A stretch of DNA of 14,405 nucleotides from Candidatus Gastranaerophilales bacterium. Lineage in GTDB: Bacteria; Cyanobacteriota; Vampirovibrionia; Gastranaerophilales; JAQUYY01. The notes under the pieces are model-generated. The model was not told where the DNA came from. It searched no databases and saw nothing but the letters and a program-made list of their open reading frames with translations. This document shows, one piece after another, positions 1 through 5,975 of the stretch. Position 1 is the stretch's first letter, and the number at the start of each line of letters is the position of its first letter. The translations under genes and the position numbers were made by a program. The stretch lies in contig JAQUYY010000021.1 of the NCBI GenBank assembly GCA_028691575.1, positions 1 to 14,405 of the forward strand, read 5' to 3'.

Positions 1-112
1 CTTTGCACTTATCCTGATCCGGTTTTAAGTGGGTTTTATCGTCACATTTATATTTAACCGTATATAATTTATCATCTATATATTCCGGCATTAATTTTTT
101 ATCTTCGCTCAT
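1..112 (-). CDS. fixX: FixX ferredoxin-like protein, N-terminal part only
   Basis: The reading frame starts at an ATG whose first base is 112 and runs off the left edge after 37 residues. The visible part reads MSEDKKLMPEY... then a DKLYTVKYKCDDKTHLKP-type stretch. This matches the region before the iron-sulfur cysteines in FixX proteins (the 'LxxNKFxVDExHPHI' stretch of E. coli FixX). Residue 36 is Cys and could be the first cluster ligand, but the cysteine cluster itself lies outside the window. The start overlaps the stop of fixC as ATGA (109-112), a classic sign of translational coupling. An SD motif GGAGGT (complement of 124-129) lies 11 bases upstream, inside fixC. FixX proteins pass electrons between the FixAB flavoprotein, FixC and quinone or ferredoxin. 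The identification rests mainly on position behind fixC and on this short N-terminal similarity. Confidence 0.75.
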   Translation of the reverse strand, partial: MSEDKKLMPEYIDDKLYTVKYKCDDKTHLKPDQDKCK

Positions 113-1422
113 TTTAGTAATATACCTCCGCCAAGTTTTGCAAATTTAATAAAATCTAATATGATTTTTGGAATGGGTCTTTGTTTCATTATATCAGATA
201 TGAAATTTTTATACTTTTGTGCCTTTGGAATACTGTCAACCGTAATAAAATTATCAAAAAATTCATTAATTTTTGACGGATAAAAATCCATAACCGCACT
301 TGAATTCTTTTCAATGAAACCCATTACATTTTTATAACTCTTCAAATCCTTTAATACAAAGCTGTTTTCAAGTTTTTTACGGTATAAAGAAAGCATATTT
401 TCAGAGTAATCTTCTTTCTCCAATGCTTCAATAGCTGTTTCTGCTGCGTATTTTCCGCTCATCATCGCAAGATTTGTGCCTTCCCAATGAACATTATTAA
501 CCAGCATTGCAGCATCTCCGGCAATTATAAGCCCGTTTTCGTATAATTTAGGCATTGCTTTATAACCGCCCTCAGGGATTAAATGTGCTGAATATTCAAG
601 CAATTCGCCATCTTTTATCAAAGGTTTGATAATCGGATGCTCTTTTAACAAATTCAATACTTCATAAGGCTTCATTTGATTTCTTTGCAAGTCTTGCAAA
701 GAAATTCCCAAGCCCACGACAACAGAATCCTTGTTCGTATAGATATAACCTAGTCCTACGGAGCCTTTCATTGGTCCGCCGATTATTGTATAAATAACAC
801 CGCTATCATCAGTCAAGTTAAATCTGTCCTGAATAACTTTTTCGGGAAGTTTAATAACTTCTTTTACGCCAAGAGCAACATTTTCTGATTCCCATTCTTT
901 GTGAAGCCCTGCTTTTTTAGTCAAAACTGAATTTACACCTTCTGCAACAATTGTAACTCTAGCATAAAACTCTTCTTCTTCTGTTTTAACGCCGATAAAT
1001 TTACCATCTTCCTGTATCAATTCTGTAACAAGAGTTTCGGGAACGATATATGCTCCTGCTGCTTCTGCCTGTTCAGCACACCATCTGTCCCATTTCGGCC
1101 TTAGCTCAGAAAAACTGTTGTAATGACCTTCTTTTAAATGTTCTTCATTTCTATAACCAATGACAGTACCGTCATTTTCACCCAAAAGCGCATATCTGTG
1201 TTCAGTATTGCATCTTTCAACAGGTGCATCTTTCCAAAATTCAGGGAAAATTTCTGCTGTTGGCTGAGCATAAATCGCACCGCCAAAAACATTTTTACTT
1301 CCCGGGAAATCCCCTCTTTCAATAAGAACTACTTCTTTACCGGCTTTTGCAAGAGTCATAGCAGCAGCTATCCCTGCCGGTCCACCCCCTACTATAACCG
1401 CATCGACATATTCTCTTTCCAA
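109..1422 (-). CDS. fixC: FixC-type FAD-dependent electron-transfer oxidoreductase
   Basis: FixC belongs to the ETF:quinone oxidoreductase family and works with FixA/FixB/FixX in electron bifurcation or electron transfer to ferredoxin and quinone at the membrane. The sequence has an N-terminal Rossmann motif VGGGPAG (about 11 residues after the chosen start), the acidic end of the second strand (LIERG), then SKNVFGGAIY, and a second FAD motif IIAGDAA with HWEGTNLAMMSG after it. All are standard FixC landmarks, and the roughly 440-aa length is normal. The longest frame opens at an ATG at 1440 (443 aa) that has no SD. A perfect AGGAGT lies inside that extension (complement of 1429-1434), 6 bases before a TTG codon at 1422. 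The TTG start gives MEREYVDAVIVGGGPAG, which lines up with E. coli FixC's N terminus, so I prefer it (437 aa). No fixA or fixB precedes it: the gene has its own promoter, so the partners must be beyond fixX or elsewhere. Confidence 0.93.
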   Translation of the reverse strand: MEREYVDAVIVGGGPAGIAAAMTLAKAGKEVVLIERGDFPGSKNVFGGAIYAQPTAEIFPEFWKDAPVERCNTEHRYALLGENDGTVIGYRNEEHLKEGHYNSFSELRPKWDRWCAEQAEAAGAYIVPETLVTELIQEDGKFIGVKTEEEEFYARVTIVAEGVNSVLTKKAGLHKEWESENVALGVKEVIKLPEKVIQDRFNLTDDSGVIYTIIGGPMKGSVGLGYIYTNKDSVVVGLGISLQDLQRNQMKPYEVLNLLKEHPIIKPLIKDGELLEYSAHLIPEGGYKAMPKLYENGLIIAGDAAMLVNNVHWEGTNLAMMSGKYAAETAIEALEKEDYSENMLSLYRKKLENSFVLKDLKSYKNVMGFIEKNSSAVMDFYPSKINEFFDNFITVDSIPKAQKYKNFISDIMKQRPIPKIILDFIKFAKLGGGILLK

Positions 1423-1466
1423 ATCCTTACTCCTTTTCATGCTGATAATAATTAATGATTTATCTT

Positions 1467-1495
1467 ATTATAAGTTTTTATTATAATATTAACAA
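1467..1495 (-). promoter_or_regulatory. Sigma-70-type promoter of fixC-fixX
   Basis: Reading the minus strand, TTGTTA (complement of 1490-1495) is followed after exactly 17 bases by a perfect TATAAT (complement of 1467-1472). The expected transcription start near 1460 gives a leader of about 20 bases to the ATG at 1440, or about 38 bases to the preferred TTG start at 1422. The longer leader is enough to carry the AGGAGT ribosome site and supports the TTG start. The -35 box lies inside a 15-bp palindrome described separately. Confidence 0.7.
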
Positions 1496-1503
1496 CTTGT
1501 TAA
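1489..1503. promoter_or_regulatory. 15-bp perfect palindrome over the fixC -35 box (candidate operator)
   Basis: TTAACAA-C-TTGTTAA is a perfect inverted repeat with a single central base. It contains the whole -35 hexamer of the fixC promoter, and its right edge is 20 bases before the ATG of the small membrane peptide on the other strand. A dimeric regulator bound here would block RNA polymerase. The binding protein is unknown. The half-sites face the opposite way to a Rex operator, so Rex is not favoured. Confidence 0.4.
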
Positions 1504-1522
1504 CGAAAGGATATTAACTAAT

Positions 1523-1621
1523 ATGAATAAAATTTTATTTTTCATTTTCCCTGCAGTCACTTTTGCAACAATTGCAGCAGGGATTGTACTTGTCGAGGGT
1601 TTGAAATATTTAATTCAATAA
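1523..1621 (+). CDS. 32-residue single-pass membrane peptide
   Basis: A short frame starts at ATG 1523 and ends at TAA 1619-1621. It begins MNKILFFIFPAVTFATIAAG, continues IVLVEGLKYLIQ, and encodes 32 residues. Residues about 4-26 form one continuous hydrophobic helix with a Lys near the start and Glu/Lys near the end, the usual layout of tiny membrane subunits. A purine-rich stretch GAAAGGA (1505-1511) is a possible, slightly distant SD, 11 bases from the ATG. The gene is divergent from fixC and upstream of the TPR/zincin gene. I do not recognise the family. Small accessory subunits of membrane oxidoreductases (CydX-, CcoS- or KdpF-like in size) are the obvious comparison, but no residue pattern ties it to any of them. 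The nearby fixC makes a membrane redox role conceivable, which is only inference. Because the frame is so short, it may not be real. Confidence 0.5.
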   Translation: MNKILFFIFPAVTFATIAAGIVLVEGLKYLIQ

Positions 1622-1623
1622 AA

Positions 1624-1652
1624 TTAACAAAATGGCAATTTTTTTCTATAAT
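1624..1652 (+). promoter_or_regulatory. Promoter of the TPR/zincin gene
   Basis: TTAACA (1624-1629), a 17-base spacer and a perfect TATAAT (1647-1652) lie just after the stop of the small peptide. The predicted start near 1659 leaves a leader of about 38 bases before the ATG at 1697. No strong SD is present in that leader; GGGA at 1682-1685 is the only candidate and is about 11 bases away. Confidence 0.6.
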
Positions 1653-1696
1653 TTGTTTTTATATTTATATGTAAGTTTTTTGGGATTGACTATTAA

Positions 1697-2830
1697 ATGA
1701 AGGTTAATAATATAATCAATTTTTATGAATCTTCTTTGAATACGCCGTATCAAAGTTTTTCGGGTGCAACATCTACTGATTCTATGCAAGATAAAGTTGT
1801 TCAAATTGATACCTTTTGGAATTCAAATAAAATGGTGTCAAAGAAAACTTCTGAAATGCTAAAAGAAAACGGCAACAAATATTTTAAAGAACAAAATTAT
1901 AAAAAAGCTATTGAAAGCTACAAAAAAGCTGTTGAAATAAAGCCTGATTATCCTGATGTCTACTTTAATTTAGGCAGATCCTACAGATATTTGGGAGATA
2001 TTCCAAATGCTATTAATTCTTACGAAAAATTAATTAAACTTAATCCGGATGATTTAGAATCTCTCTGTAATTTAGCAGATTGCTATAAGTTGAACGGTGA
2101 TTTCAATACAGCCGAAAAAACTTATAAAAAAGTTATAGCGGAAGATGAAAAATATGACTTGGCACAAAGAAAATTAAAACAGTTAGAAAATGAAAAACTA
2201 GCTATAAGCAACCCTTTTCTCGCTAAAAAAGAAAAAAATGATGCTGCCAAAAAGAATATGGAAGAAGCTAAAAATCTTGCATTTCAATATTTCCCTAAAG
2301 AAACCGTTGATGATGTACGGGATATTGCATTTGTTTTCGATAAAACCGATACACTTGGCGGACAATCAAATATAGCTCAATACGAAAATAATAACAGACG
2401 AATAGTCGTAACCGATGATTATACATGGGCAAATCCCAAAATAATTGCATCTTACCTTGTTCATGAAATTATCCACGCAAAAGATAGGGATTGTTTAACT
2501 TCTATCACAGAAGAACAGGATGCTTACAGAGAATCGGTTAAATTTTGGCTAATTAACAATGATAACGTTAAAGACCCCGAAATGGACTATGCATCAAATC
2601 TTTATAAACAAAACCGTTCTCTGTTGGATGAAAAAGTAGCGCAAACTTATTCTACTAAAGACGGTTCAATTCCTGAATTTTCTCCAAACCATGGAATTGC
2701 AGCATTTAGCTTGAAAAACTTTTATTTAAAAACAACATCTTTATTTAGCGGAATTTTACACCCGCAAAATAATCCGAAAAATACAATTATCATTTCCGAA
2801 AATCCATTGATGCAACAGGCTTGTAGATAA
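1697..2830 (+). CDS. TPR protein with HEIIH zincin-like metallopeptidase domain
   Basis: This 377-aa protein combines two modules. After a polar, probably unstructured N terminus (about 1-50), three TPR repeats can be read at roughly 52-85, 86-119 and 120-153, with typical 'YKKAIESYKKAVEIKPD' periodicity. A charged helical linker (about 155-195) leads to a second domain. There SYLVHEIIHAKDRD contains HEIIH at 256-260, a perfect HExxH zinc site preceded by the hydrophobic residues expected of a zincin helix. It is followed by TEEQDAYRES (271-280), whose glutamates could supply a third ligand or a family-specific acid. There is no signal peptide or membrane segment, so a cytosolic place is likely. 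The C-terminal 60 residues look disordered. I do not recognise the exact family. It could be an active peptidase guided by its TPR partner-binding face, or an inactive relative. It has its own promoter. Confidence 0.85.
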   Translation: MKVNNIINFYESSLNTPYQSFSGATSTDSMQDKVVQIDTFWNSNKMVSKKTSEMLKENGNKYFKEQNYKKAIESYKKAVEIKPDYPDVYFNLGRSYRYLGDIPNAINSYEKLIKLNPDDLESLCNLADCYKLNGDFNTAEKTYKKVIAEDEKYDLAQRKLKQLENEKLAISNPFLAKKEKNDAAKKNMEEAKNLAFQYFPKETVDDVRDIAFVFDKTDTLGGQSNIAQYENNNRRIVVTDDYTWANPKIIASYLVHEIIHAKDRDCLTSITEEQDAYRESVKFWLINNDNVKDPEMDYASNLYKQNRSLLDEKVAQTYSTKDGSIPEFSPNHGIAAFSLKNFYLKTTSLFSGILHPQNNPKNTIIISENPLMQQACR

Positions 2831-2850
2831 TTTTACTTTAATTTCATATA

Positions 2851-2879
2851 TTTAAACCATTTTTTCTAACCTATAAAAT
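2851..2879 (+). promoter_or_regulatory. Possible promoter of the 157-aa gene
   Basis: TTTAAA (2851-2856), 17 bases, then TAAAAT (2874-2879) precede the ATG at 2923. Both boxes are imperfect and the region is AT-rich, so a chance match is quite possible. Confidence 0.3.
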
Positions 2880-2922
2880 GATATTCTAAAAAGCTAAATC
2901 AATAATATTTGGGGGTTGGAAA

Positions 2923-3396
2923 ATGGCGATTAGTTCTATTATCACTGGAAATTTGTATGCAACAAATCAAAATTCTGCAATAAAACAATGCGTTGAAAAA
3001 ATAGAATCCGAAAAACAAGCAAATATAGACAAGTACGAAAGCTCATCTGAAACGGAAAAATTTAGTGATATTGTAAGCCAATATGATGTAACATCAATGA
3101 ATCATAAACAGATGTGTCAAATGTCAAAAGAACTCTATGATAACGATCTTATTTCTCTTAAAGAACATATGTTTTTTACTTTTGACAGAGAAAAACTGGC
3201 TCAAACAATCCAAGAACAGACAGGAAACTCCAACATTAGTATTTCCGGCTGGAAAGTTCCTTCCAATGATGAAAAAATAGACTATATTGATATGTTTAAA
3301 ACCATGGCTGATTTTAAAGAACAACATGGGCTAAGTTCTGAAAACGAAAATAAAATATTGGAATTATTTGATAAAATTGCTTATTTTCAACAGTAA
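2923..3396 (+). CDS. Hypothetical 157-aa mostly helical cytosolic protein
   Basis: The start at 2923 is supported by a G-rich stretch GGGGGTTGG (2911-2919) just upstream, which differs from the GGAG sites of neighbouring genes. The protein has no signal peptide or transmembrane helix. Residues 1-50 are polar and rich in Ser/Glu/Lys. The middle part reads 'YDVTSMNHKQMCQMSKELYD', then 'NDLISLKEHM' (about 54-83). It resembles a segment I recall from many short uncharacterised proteins ('MS..EM..MS.ELYD.GLIS..E'); I cannot name a domain for it. The C-terminal part (about 115-157) is predicted amphipathic helix. It sits 92 bases downstream of the TPR/zincin gene on the same strand and converges on the XRE gene with only 28 bases between them. 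Function unknown. Confidence 0.75.
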   Translation: MAISSIITGNLYATNQNSAIKQCVEKIESEKQANIDKYESSSETEKFSDIVSQYDVTSMNHKQMCQMSKELYDNDLISLKEHMFFTFDREKLAQTIQEQTGNSNISISGWKVPSNDEKIDYIDMFKTMADFKEQHGLSSENENKILELFDKIAYFQQ

Positions 3397-3424
3397 ATTT
3401 AAAATAATTTAAATTAAATAAAAC

Positions 3425-3631
3425 TTATTCTTTTTCAAATTTTATTTTATAGCCTAAAATTTTAGCAATATGATGAATTTCACTATATCTAAGAGTATCT
3501 CTAGATAATTTATTAGAAAGTCCCTGTTGAGTATAACCCTTGCCCGTAAATTTTGTCATTTGACGGGCTAGTTCAGTTAGGCTCATATTTTCTTTTACTA
3601 AAAGAATTTTTACTTGTTCACGTGAAATCAT
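3425..3631 (-). CDS. Small XRE-type helix-turn-helix regulator (68 aa)
   Basis: The 68 residues form one compact helix-turn-helix domain. MSLTELARQM is the first helix pair, YTQQGLSNKLSRD the turn and recognition helix, and YSEIHHIAKILGYKIKFEKE the closing helix and strand. This is the layout of a common small family in gut bacteria that starts 'M(T/S)REQVK.LL...' and ends 'I...LGYE..F', so the ATG at 3631 is very likely the right start. Proteins of this size bind DNA as dimers. The gene is divergent from the 76-aa gene, and a perfect 32-bp palindrome (3674-3705) lies between them, which fits autoregulation and control of its neighbour. The start has no SD. The -10 box ends only 6 bases before the ATG, so the mRNA is probably leaderless. 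Confidence 0.82.
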   Translation of the reverse strand: MISREQVKILLVKENMSLTELARQMTKFTGKGYTQQGLSNKLSRDTLRYSEIHHIAKILGYKIKFEKE

Positions 3632-3637
3632 AATTTA

Positions 3638-3666
3638 ATTATACAATTTTATTGACAAATAAACAA
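3638..3666 (-). promoter_or_regulatory. Promoter of the XRE regulator, predicting a leaderless mRNA
   Basis: On the minus strand TTGTTT (complement of 3661-3666), 17 bases, and a perfect TATAAT (complement of 3638-3643) are followed by six bases and then the ATG at 3631. The expected transcription start therefore falls on or next to the A of the start codon. Confidence 0.55.
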
Positions 3667-3673
3667 AAAAAGC

Positions 3674-3705
3674 ATATAATTGACACTAATTAGTGTCAAT
3701 TATAT
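3674..3705. promoter_or_regulatory. Perfect 32-bp palindrome (candidate operator) between divergent genes
   Basis: Sixteen-base arms match without a single mismatch. The centre lies between 3689 and 3690 (core ACTAA/TTAGT), and TTGACA occurs in both arms. A palindrome this long and exact at a divergent promoter is best read as the binding site of a dimeric regulator. The XRE protein encoded at 3425-3631 is the obvious candidate. It covers the -35 box and spacer of the rightward promoter and lies 8 bases upstream of the leftward -35 box. Confidence 0.65.
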
Positions 3706-3708
3706 AAA
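3680..3708 (+). promoter_or_regulatory. Near-consensus promoter of the 76-aa gene, embedded in the palindrome
   Basis: TTGACA (3680-3685, perfect -35), 17 bases, and TATAAA (3703-3708) form the strongest promoter in the window. Most of it lies within the palindrome, so an occupied operator would occlude polymerase. The predicted start near 3715 gives a leader of about 39 bases. Confidence 0.68.
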
Positions 3709-3753
3709 AATAGTGTTGAAATGTTAAAAATAACTTAACAAAAGAAACAAAAA

Positions 3754-3984
3754 ATGAATAAAAAGAAAAAATTGGCAAAAATCAATAAAAAAGCTTCAAT
3801 AGAAATTTTTGAGTTAAAAGCTGTTTTAGATGCTTTGTTTGATATAAATCAAGCTCATTATCCGGCAAATGTGATGATTGAAATAGCAAAGAAAAAAGTT
3901 AGAAAAATATTCAATAATATTGAAACAACCCGAAAAGTTTTAAAAAATTTCAACCATGCTGACGATTTACATGGAAAATATTAA
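3754..3984 (+). CDS. Hypothetical 76-aa basic helical protein
   Basis: The protein opens with a lysine-rich tail (MNKKKKLAKINKKAS) and continues as apparently all-helical sequence (IEIFELKAVLDALFDINQ and a lysine/arginine-rich second half). There is no signal peptide, membrane segment or cysteine motif. The leader has no SD beyond A-rich sequence, so translation may be weak or rely on an unstructured leader. The gene has a near-consensus promoter under a large operator and faces the XRE gene. That arrangement is seen in toxin-antitoxin pairs, phage-derived regulators and small stress modules, but nothing in the protein itself decides between them. I do not recognise the family. Confidence 0.65.
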   Translation: MNKKKKLAKINKKASIEIFELKAVLDALFDINQAHYPANVMIEIAKKKVRKIFNNIETTRKVLKNFNHADDLHGKY

Positions 3985-4027
3985 AGTTTTTTCAATTTTG
4001 ATCGATACCTTGAAAGAGAGAAATAAG

Positions 4028-4052
4028 AAATTAAGCATTTTTGCTTAATTTT
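4028..4052 (+). terminator. AT-rich hairpin between the 76-aa gene and the TPR gene
   Basis: AAATTAAGCA / TGCTTAATTT form a perfect 10-bp stem (4028-4037 with 4042-4051) with a TTTT loop. Only one T follows before CC, so it is a weak intrinsic terminator at best. It could instead be a structured element 26 bases upstream of the next start codon, just before that gene's SD. Confidence 0.4.
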
Positions 4053-4077
4053 CCAGTCTACTGAAAAGGAACTGATT

Positions 4078-5736
4078 ATGATATACCAAAAGGTAGAAAA
4101 AAGCTGCCTTTTAAGGGGAAAAGACAAATTAGAAGAAACCTTAAATTTAGCTCAACAATCACATGAAAATTATCTTTTAAAATCTTCTAAGGAAGATTTA
4201 GAAAATGCTATTAACTATTATATAAAAGCCATAAAACTCAATCCCAGAGCAGATGAGCCTTATTACAGGCTTGCAAATTTGCTGTGGGAAAACGGTCAAA
4301 TTGATTTGGATTCGGCAATTGAACAGTGCAACAATGCTATTGAATTAAATCCAAAATCCTCAATGGCAAGACTATATAAAGGTTATTTTCTAAAAATATC
4401 AGAAAATTTTGAAGAAGCCGAAGAAGAATTCAAAATGTCCATTAACCTTGCAGGATTTTTATCGGCAAAACCAAGGTTAGCTCTAGCTTCAAGTCTTATG
4501 AAAAAGATGCAAAACACATCTGCAAATTTTAATGATGCTGTTCAATGGCTGTATTATTTTATTACCGGAACATCTTTAATGATTTTTGATTATACTTCAA
4601 TAAAAATGCTCTATAGAGGCTTCATTGAGGATTTTTCCGTCTTGAAATACAGGTTTCAAGGGCTTATTTACGAAAAAATCAATAACTACGACAATGCAAT
4701 TGATACATATAAACACGGTGCGCAAGATACAGGGAGAAAAGATTTCTTTTACTCAAAAATGGCTGATATATCATTAGGAAAAGGAAACCCTTATCAAGCA
4801 GTAGAATGTTACAAAACAGCTTTAAAAACTTCTCCCGAAAACATAGTTTTATGGGCGAAATTAGCATCAACTCTTCAAAAATATTATTCTGATGATGTTG
4901 ATGAATTGGCAAATTGTTTTACGCAGCTTTCCGGATTAGAACCTGAAAATTCAAGAATATTCTACGAATTAGGACATTTAAATATAAAAATGGAAAACAA
5001 ATTAAATGCAGTCAGTGCTTTTAAAAGGGCATTGACCTTAGAGCCGAATAATCCTTTTTATCACAATAGCCTGGCTTATGCATATATTCAAATGGAAAAT
5101 TATGATGATGCAATTAGCGAATATCAAATTGCTATTAAAATAAATCCCGATAATGAATGGACATCGGTTGTTTCACAAGCATTAGGTGCAATTTATCATC
5201 AGGTAAAAGGTAATATTGATGCAAGTATTTTATCTTATCAAACCGCAATTCTTTTAGATTCAAGTAATATAGATGCTCATATAGCCCTAGGTGAAGCATA
5301 TCAGGATAAAGAAGACTGGAATAATGCTATAAACAGCTATTGTGAAGTAATAAAGTTGAATCCGAATATTCCAAGAGTTTATTCTAATATGGCAATGGCT
5401 TTATGGGAAAAAGAATATATTGATGAAGCTCTTATTGCTTATAATAAAGCCGTTGAATTAAATCCGAATAATGATATAGCCTTTAATAATCTTGGTGTTA
5501 TTTATTTAGATGAATTGAAAGAACCTGTAAAAGCTCTTGAAATGTTTAATAGTGCAACGCAAGTCAATCCTAATTATACTCTTGCTTATTATAATAAAGG
5601 CAGAGCCTACGAAATGATTGATGAAAAAACTCAAGCAGCAAAAGCCTATCAGATGGTAATTGATTTAAACAATGTCACCAACGAATTTGACGCTCACGAT
5701 GCTGAGGAAAGATTGTTTAGATTATTTGATGTTTAA
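4078..5736 (+). CDS. 552-aa protein built almost entirely of TPR repeats
   Basis: The start at 4078 has a good ribosome site (AAAAGGA at 4064-4070, 7 bases away). Two TPR blocks can be read. The first spans about residues 30-125 with 'AINYYIKAIKLNPRADEPYYRLA'-type units. The second spans about 190-540 with roughly ten units such as 'AVSAFKRALTLEPNNPFYHN' and 'ALIAYNKAVELNPNNDIAFNNL'. Between them, about 126-190, is an aromatic-rich non-canonical helical stretch (QWLYYFITGTSLMIFDY). It could be a divergent TPR or a short membrane-associated patch; I favour degenerate repeats. There is no signal peptide. TPR superhelices hold other proteins, so a scaffold or co-chaperone role is expected, with the partner unknown. 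It shares TPR architecture with the TPR/zincin protein 1.2 kb upstream but has no catalytic domain. Confidence 0.85.
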   Translation: MIYQKVEKSCLLRGKDKLEETLNLAQQSHENYLLKSSKEDLENAINYYIKAIKLNPRADEPYYRLANLLWENGQIDLDSAIEQCNNAIELNPKSSMARLYKGYFLKISENFEEAEEEFKMSINLAGFLSAKPRLALASSLMKKMQNTSANFNDAVQWLYYFITGTSLMIFDYTSIKMLYRGFIEDFSVLKYRFQGLIYEKINNYDNAIDTYKHGAQDTGRKDFFYSKMADISLGKGNPYQAVECYKTALKTSPENIVLWAKLASTLQKYYSDDVDELANCFTQLSGLEPENSRIFYELGHLNIKMENKLNAVSAFKRALTLEPNNPFYHNSLAYAYIQMENYDDAISEYQIAIKINPDNEWTSVVSQALGAIYHQVKGNIDASILSYQTAILLDSSNIDAHIALGEAYQDKEDWNNAINSYCEVIKLNPNIPRVYSNMAMALWEKEYIDEALIAYNKAVELNPNNDIAFNNLGVIYLDELKEPVKALEMFNSATQVNPNYTLAYYNKGRAYEMIDEKTQAAKAYQMVIDLNNVTNEFDAHDAEERLFRLFDV

Positions 5737-5751
5737 ATTATTTCATGTCCG

Positions 5752-5780
5752 ATAATAAATAACTCAAGTTGCTACCTAAG
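5752..5780 (+). repeat. Left terminal inverted repeat
   Basis: Its partner is 5971-5998. The arms agree at 26 positions with two substitutions (T/C and G/A) and one extra C in the left arm at 5776. Both substitutions become G-U pairs in a plus-strand transcript, so that RNA could fold into a stem broken only by the bulged C. Confidence 0.75.
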
Positions 5781-5975
5781 AAAAGTGCCGCTAAATGGGA
5801 TAAAAACGCTTTTTCTGATTATCACAGAAAATCTAAAAGAAAGAATATAGAAACCACAATCTCTAAGTTGCAAACTCTTTTCCCTAAAAAAATCCACGCT
5901 ACAAATATTCAAGGCTTTTTGTTTAAAATTTTAGAATTTGTAATTGCCCATAACTTCTATATCATTTTTCCTTAG
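5769..5975 (+). pseudogene. C-terminal remnant of a DDE transposase (IS982-like)
   Basis: An open frame of 68 codons begins in the left inverted repeat at a TTG and ends at TAG 5973-5975. It has no SD or proper start. The sequence KSKRKNIETTISKLQTLFPK followed by KIHATNIQGFLFKILEFVIA has the 'R(K)xIET...L...F...IHA...GF..K...F..AHNF' pattern that closes IS982-type transposases. That end carries the last catalytic acid region (the E of IET). The first two catalytic aspartates and about three quarters of the protein are missing. The frame is intact up to the stop, so the deletion was probably recent. The IS family assignment is from memory and could be another DDE family. Confidence 0.65.

Noticed and set aside
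1138..1455. 105-codon plus-strand frame opposite the start of fixC
   Set aside because: It is antisense to the well-conserved FixC N terminus, has no ribosome site, and its composition is what a complementary frame would give.
1489..1503. Rex (NADH-sensing) operator at fixC
   Set aside because: Rex sites have TTGT outside and ACAA outside on the other half, with a central gap. Here the half-sites are in the opposite order with a one-base centre.
3721..3738. Five-codon leader peptide (ATG TTA AAA ATA ACT TAA) before the 76-aa gene
   Set aside because: Too short and without ribosome site or regulatory codon bias; a chance start codon is more likely.
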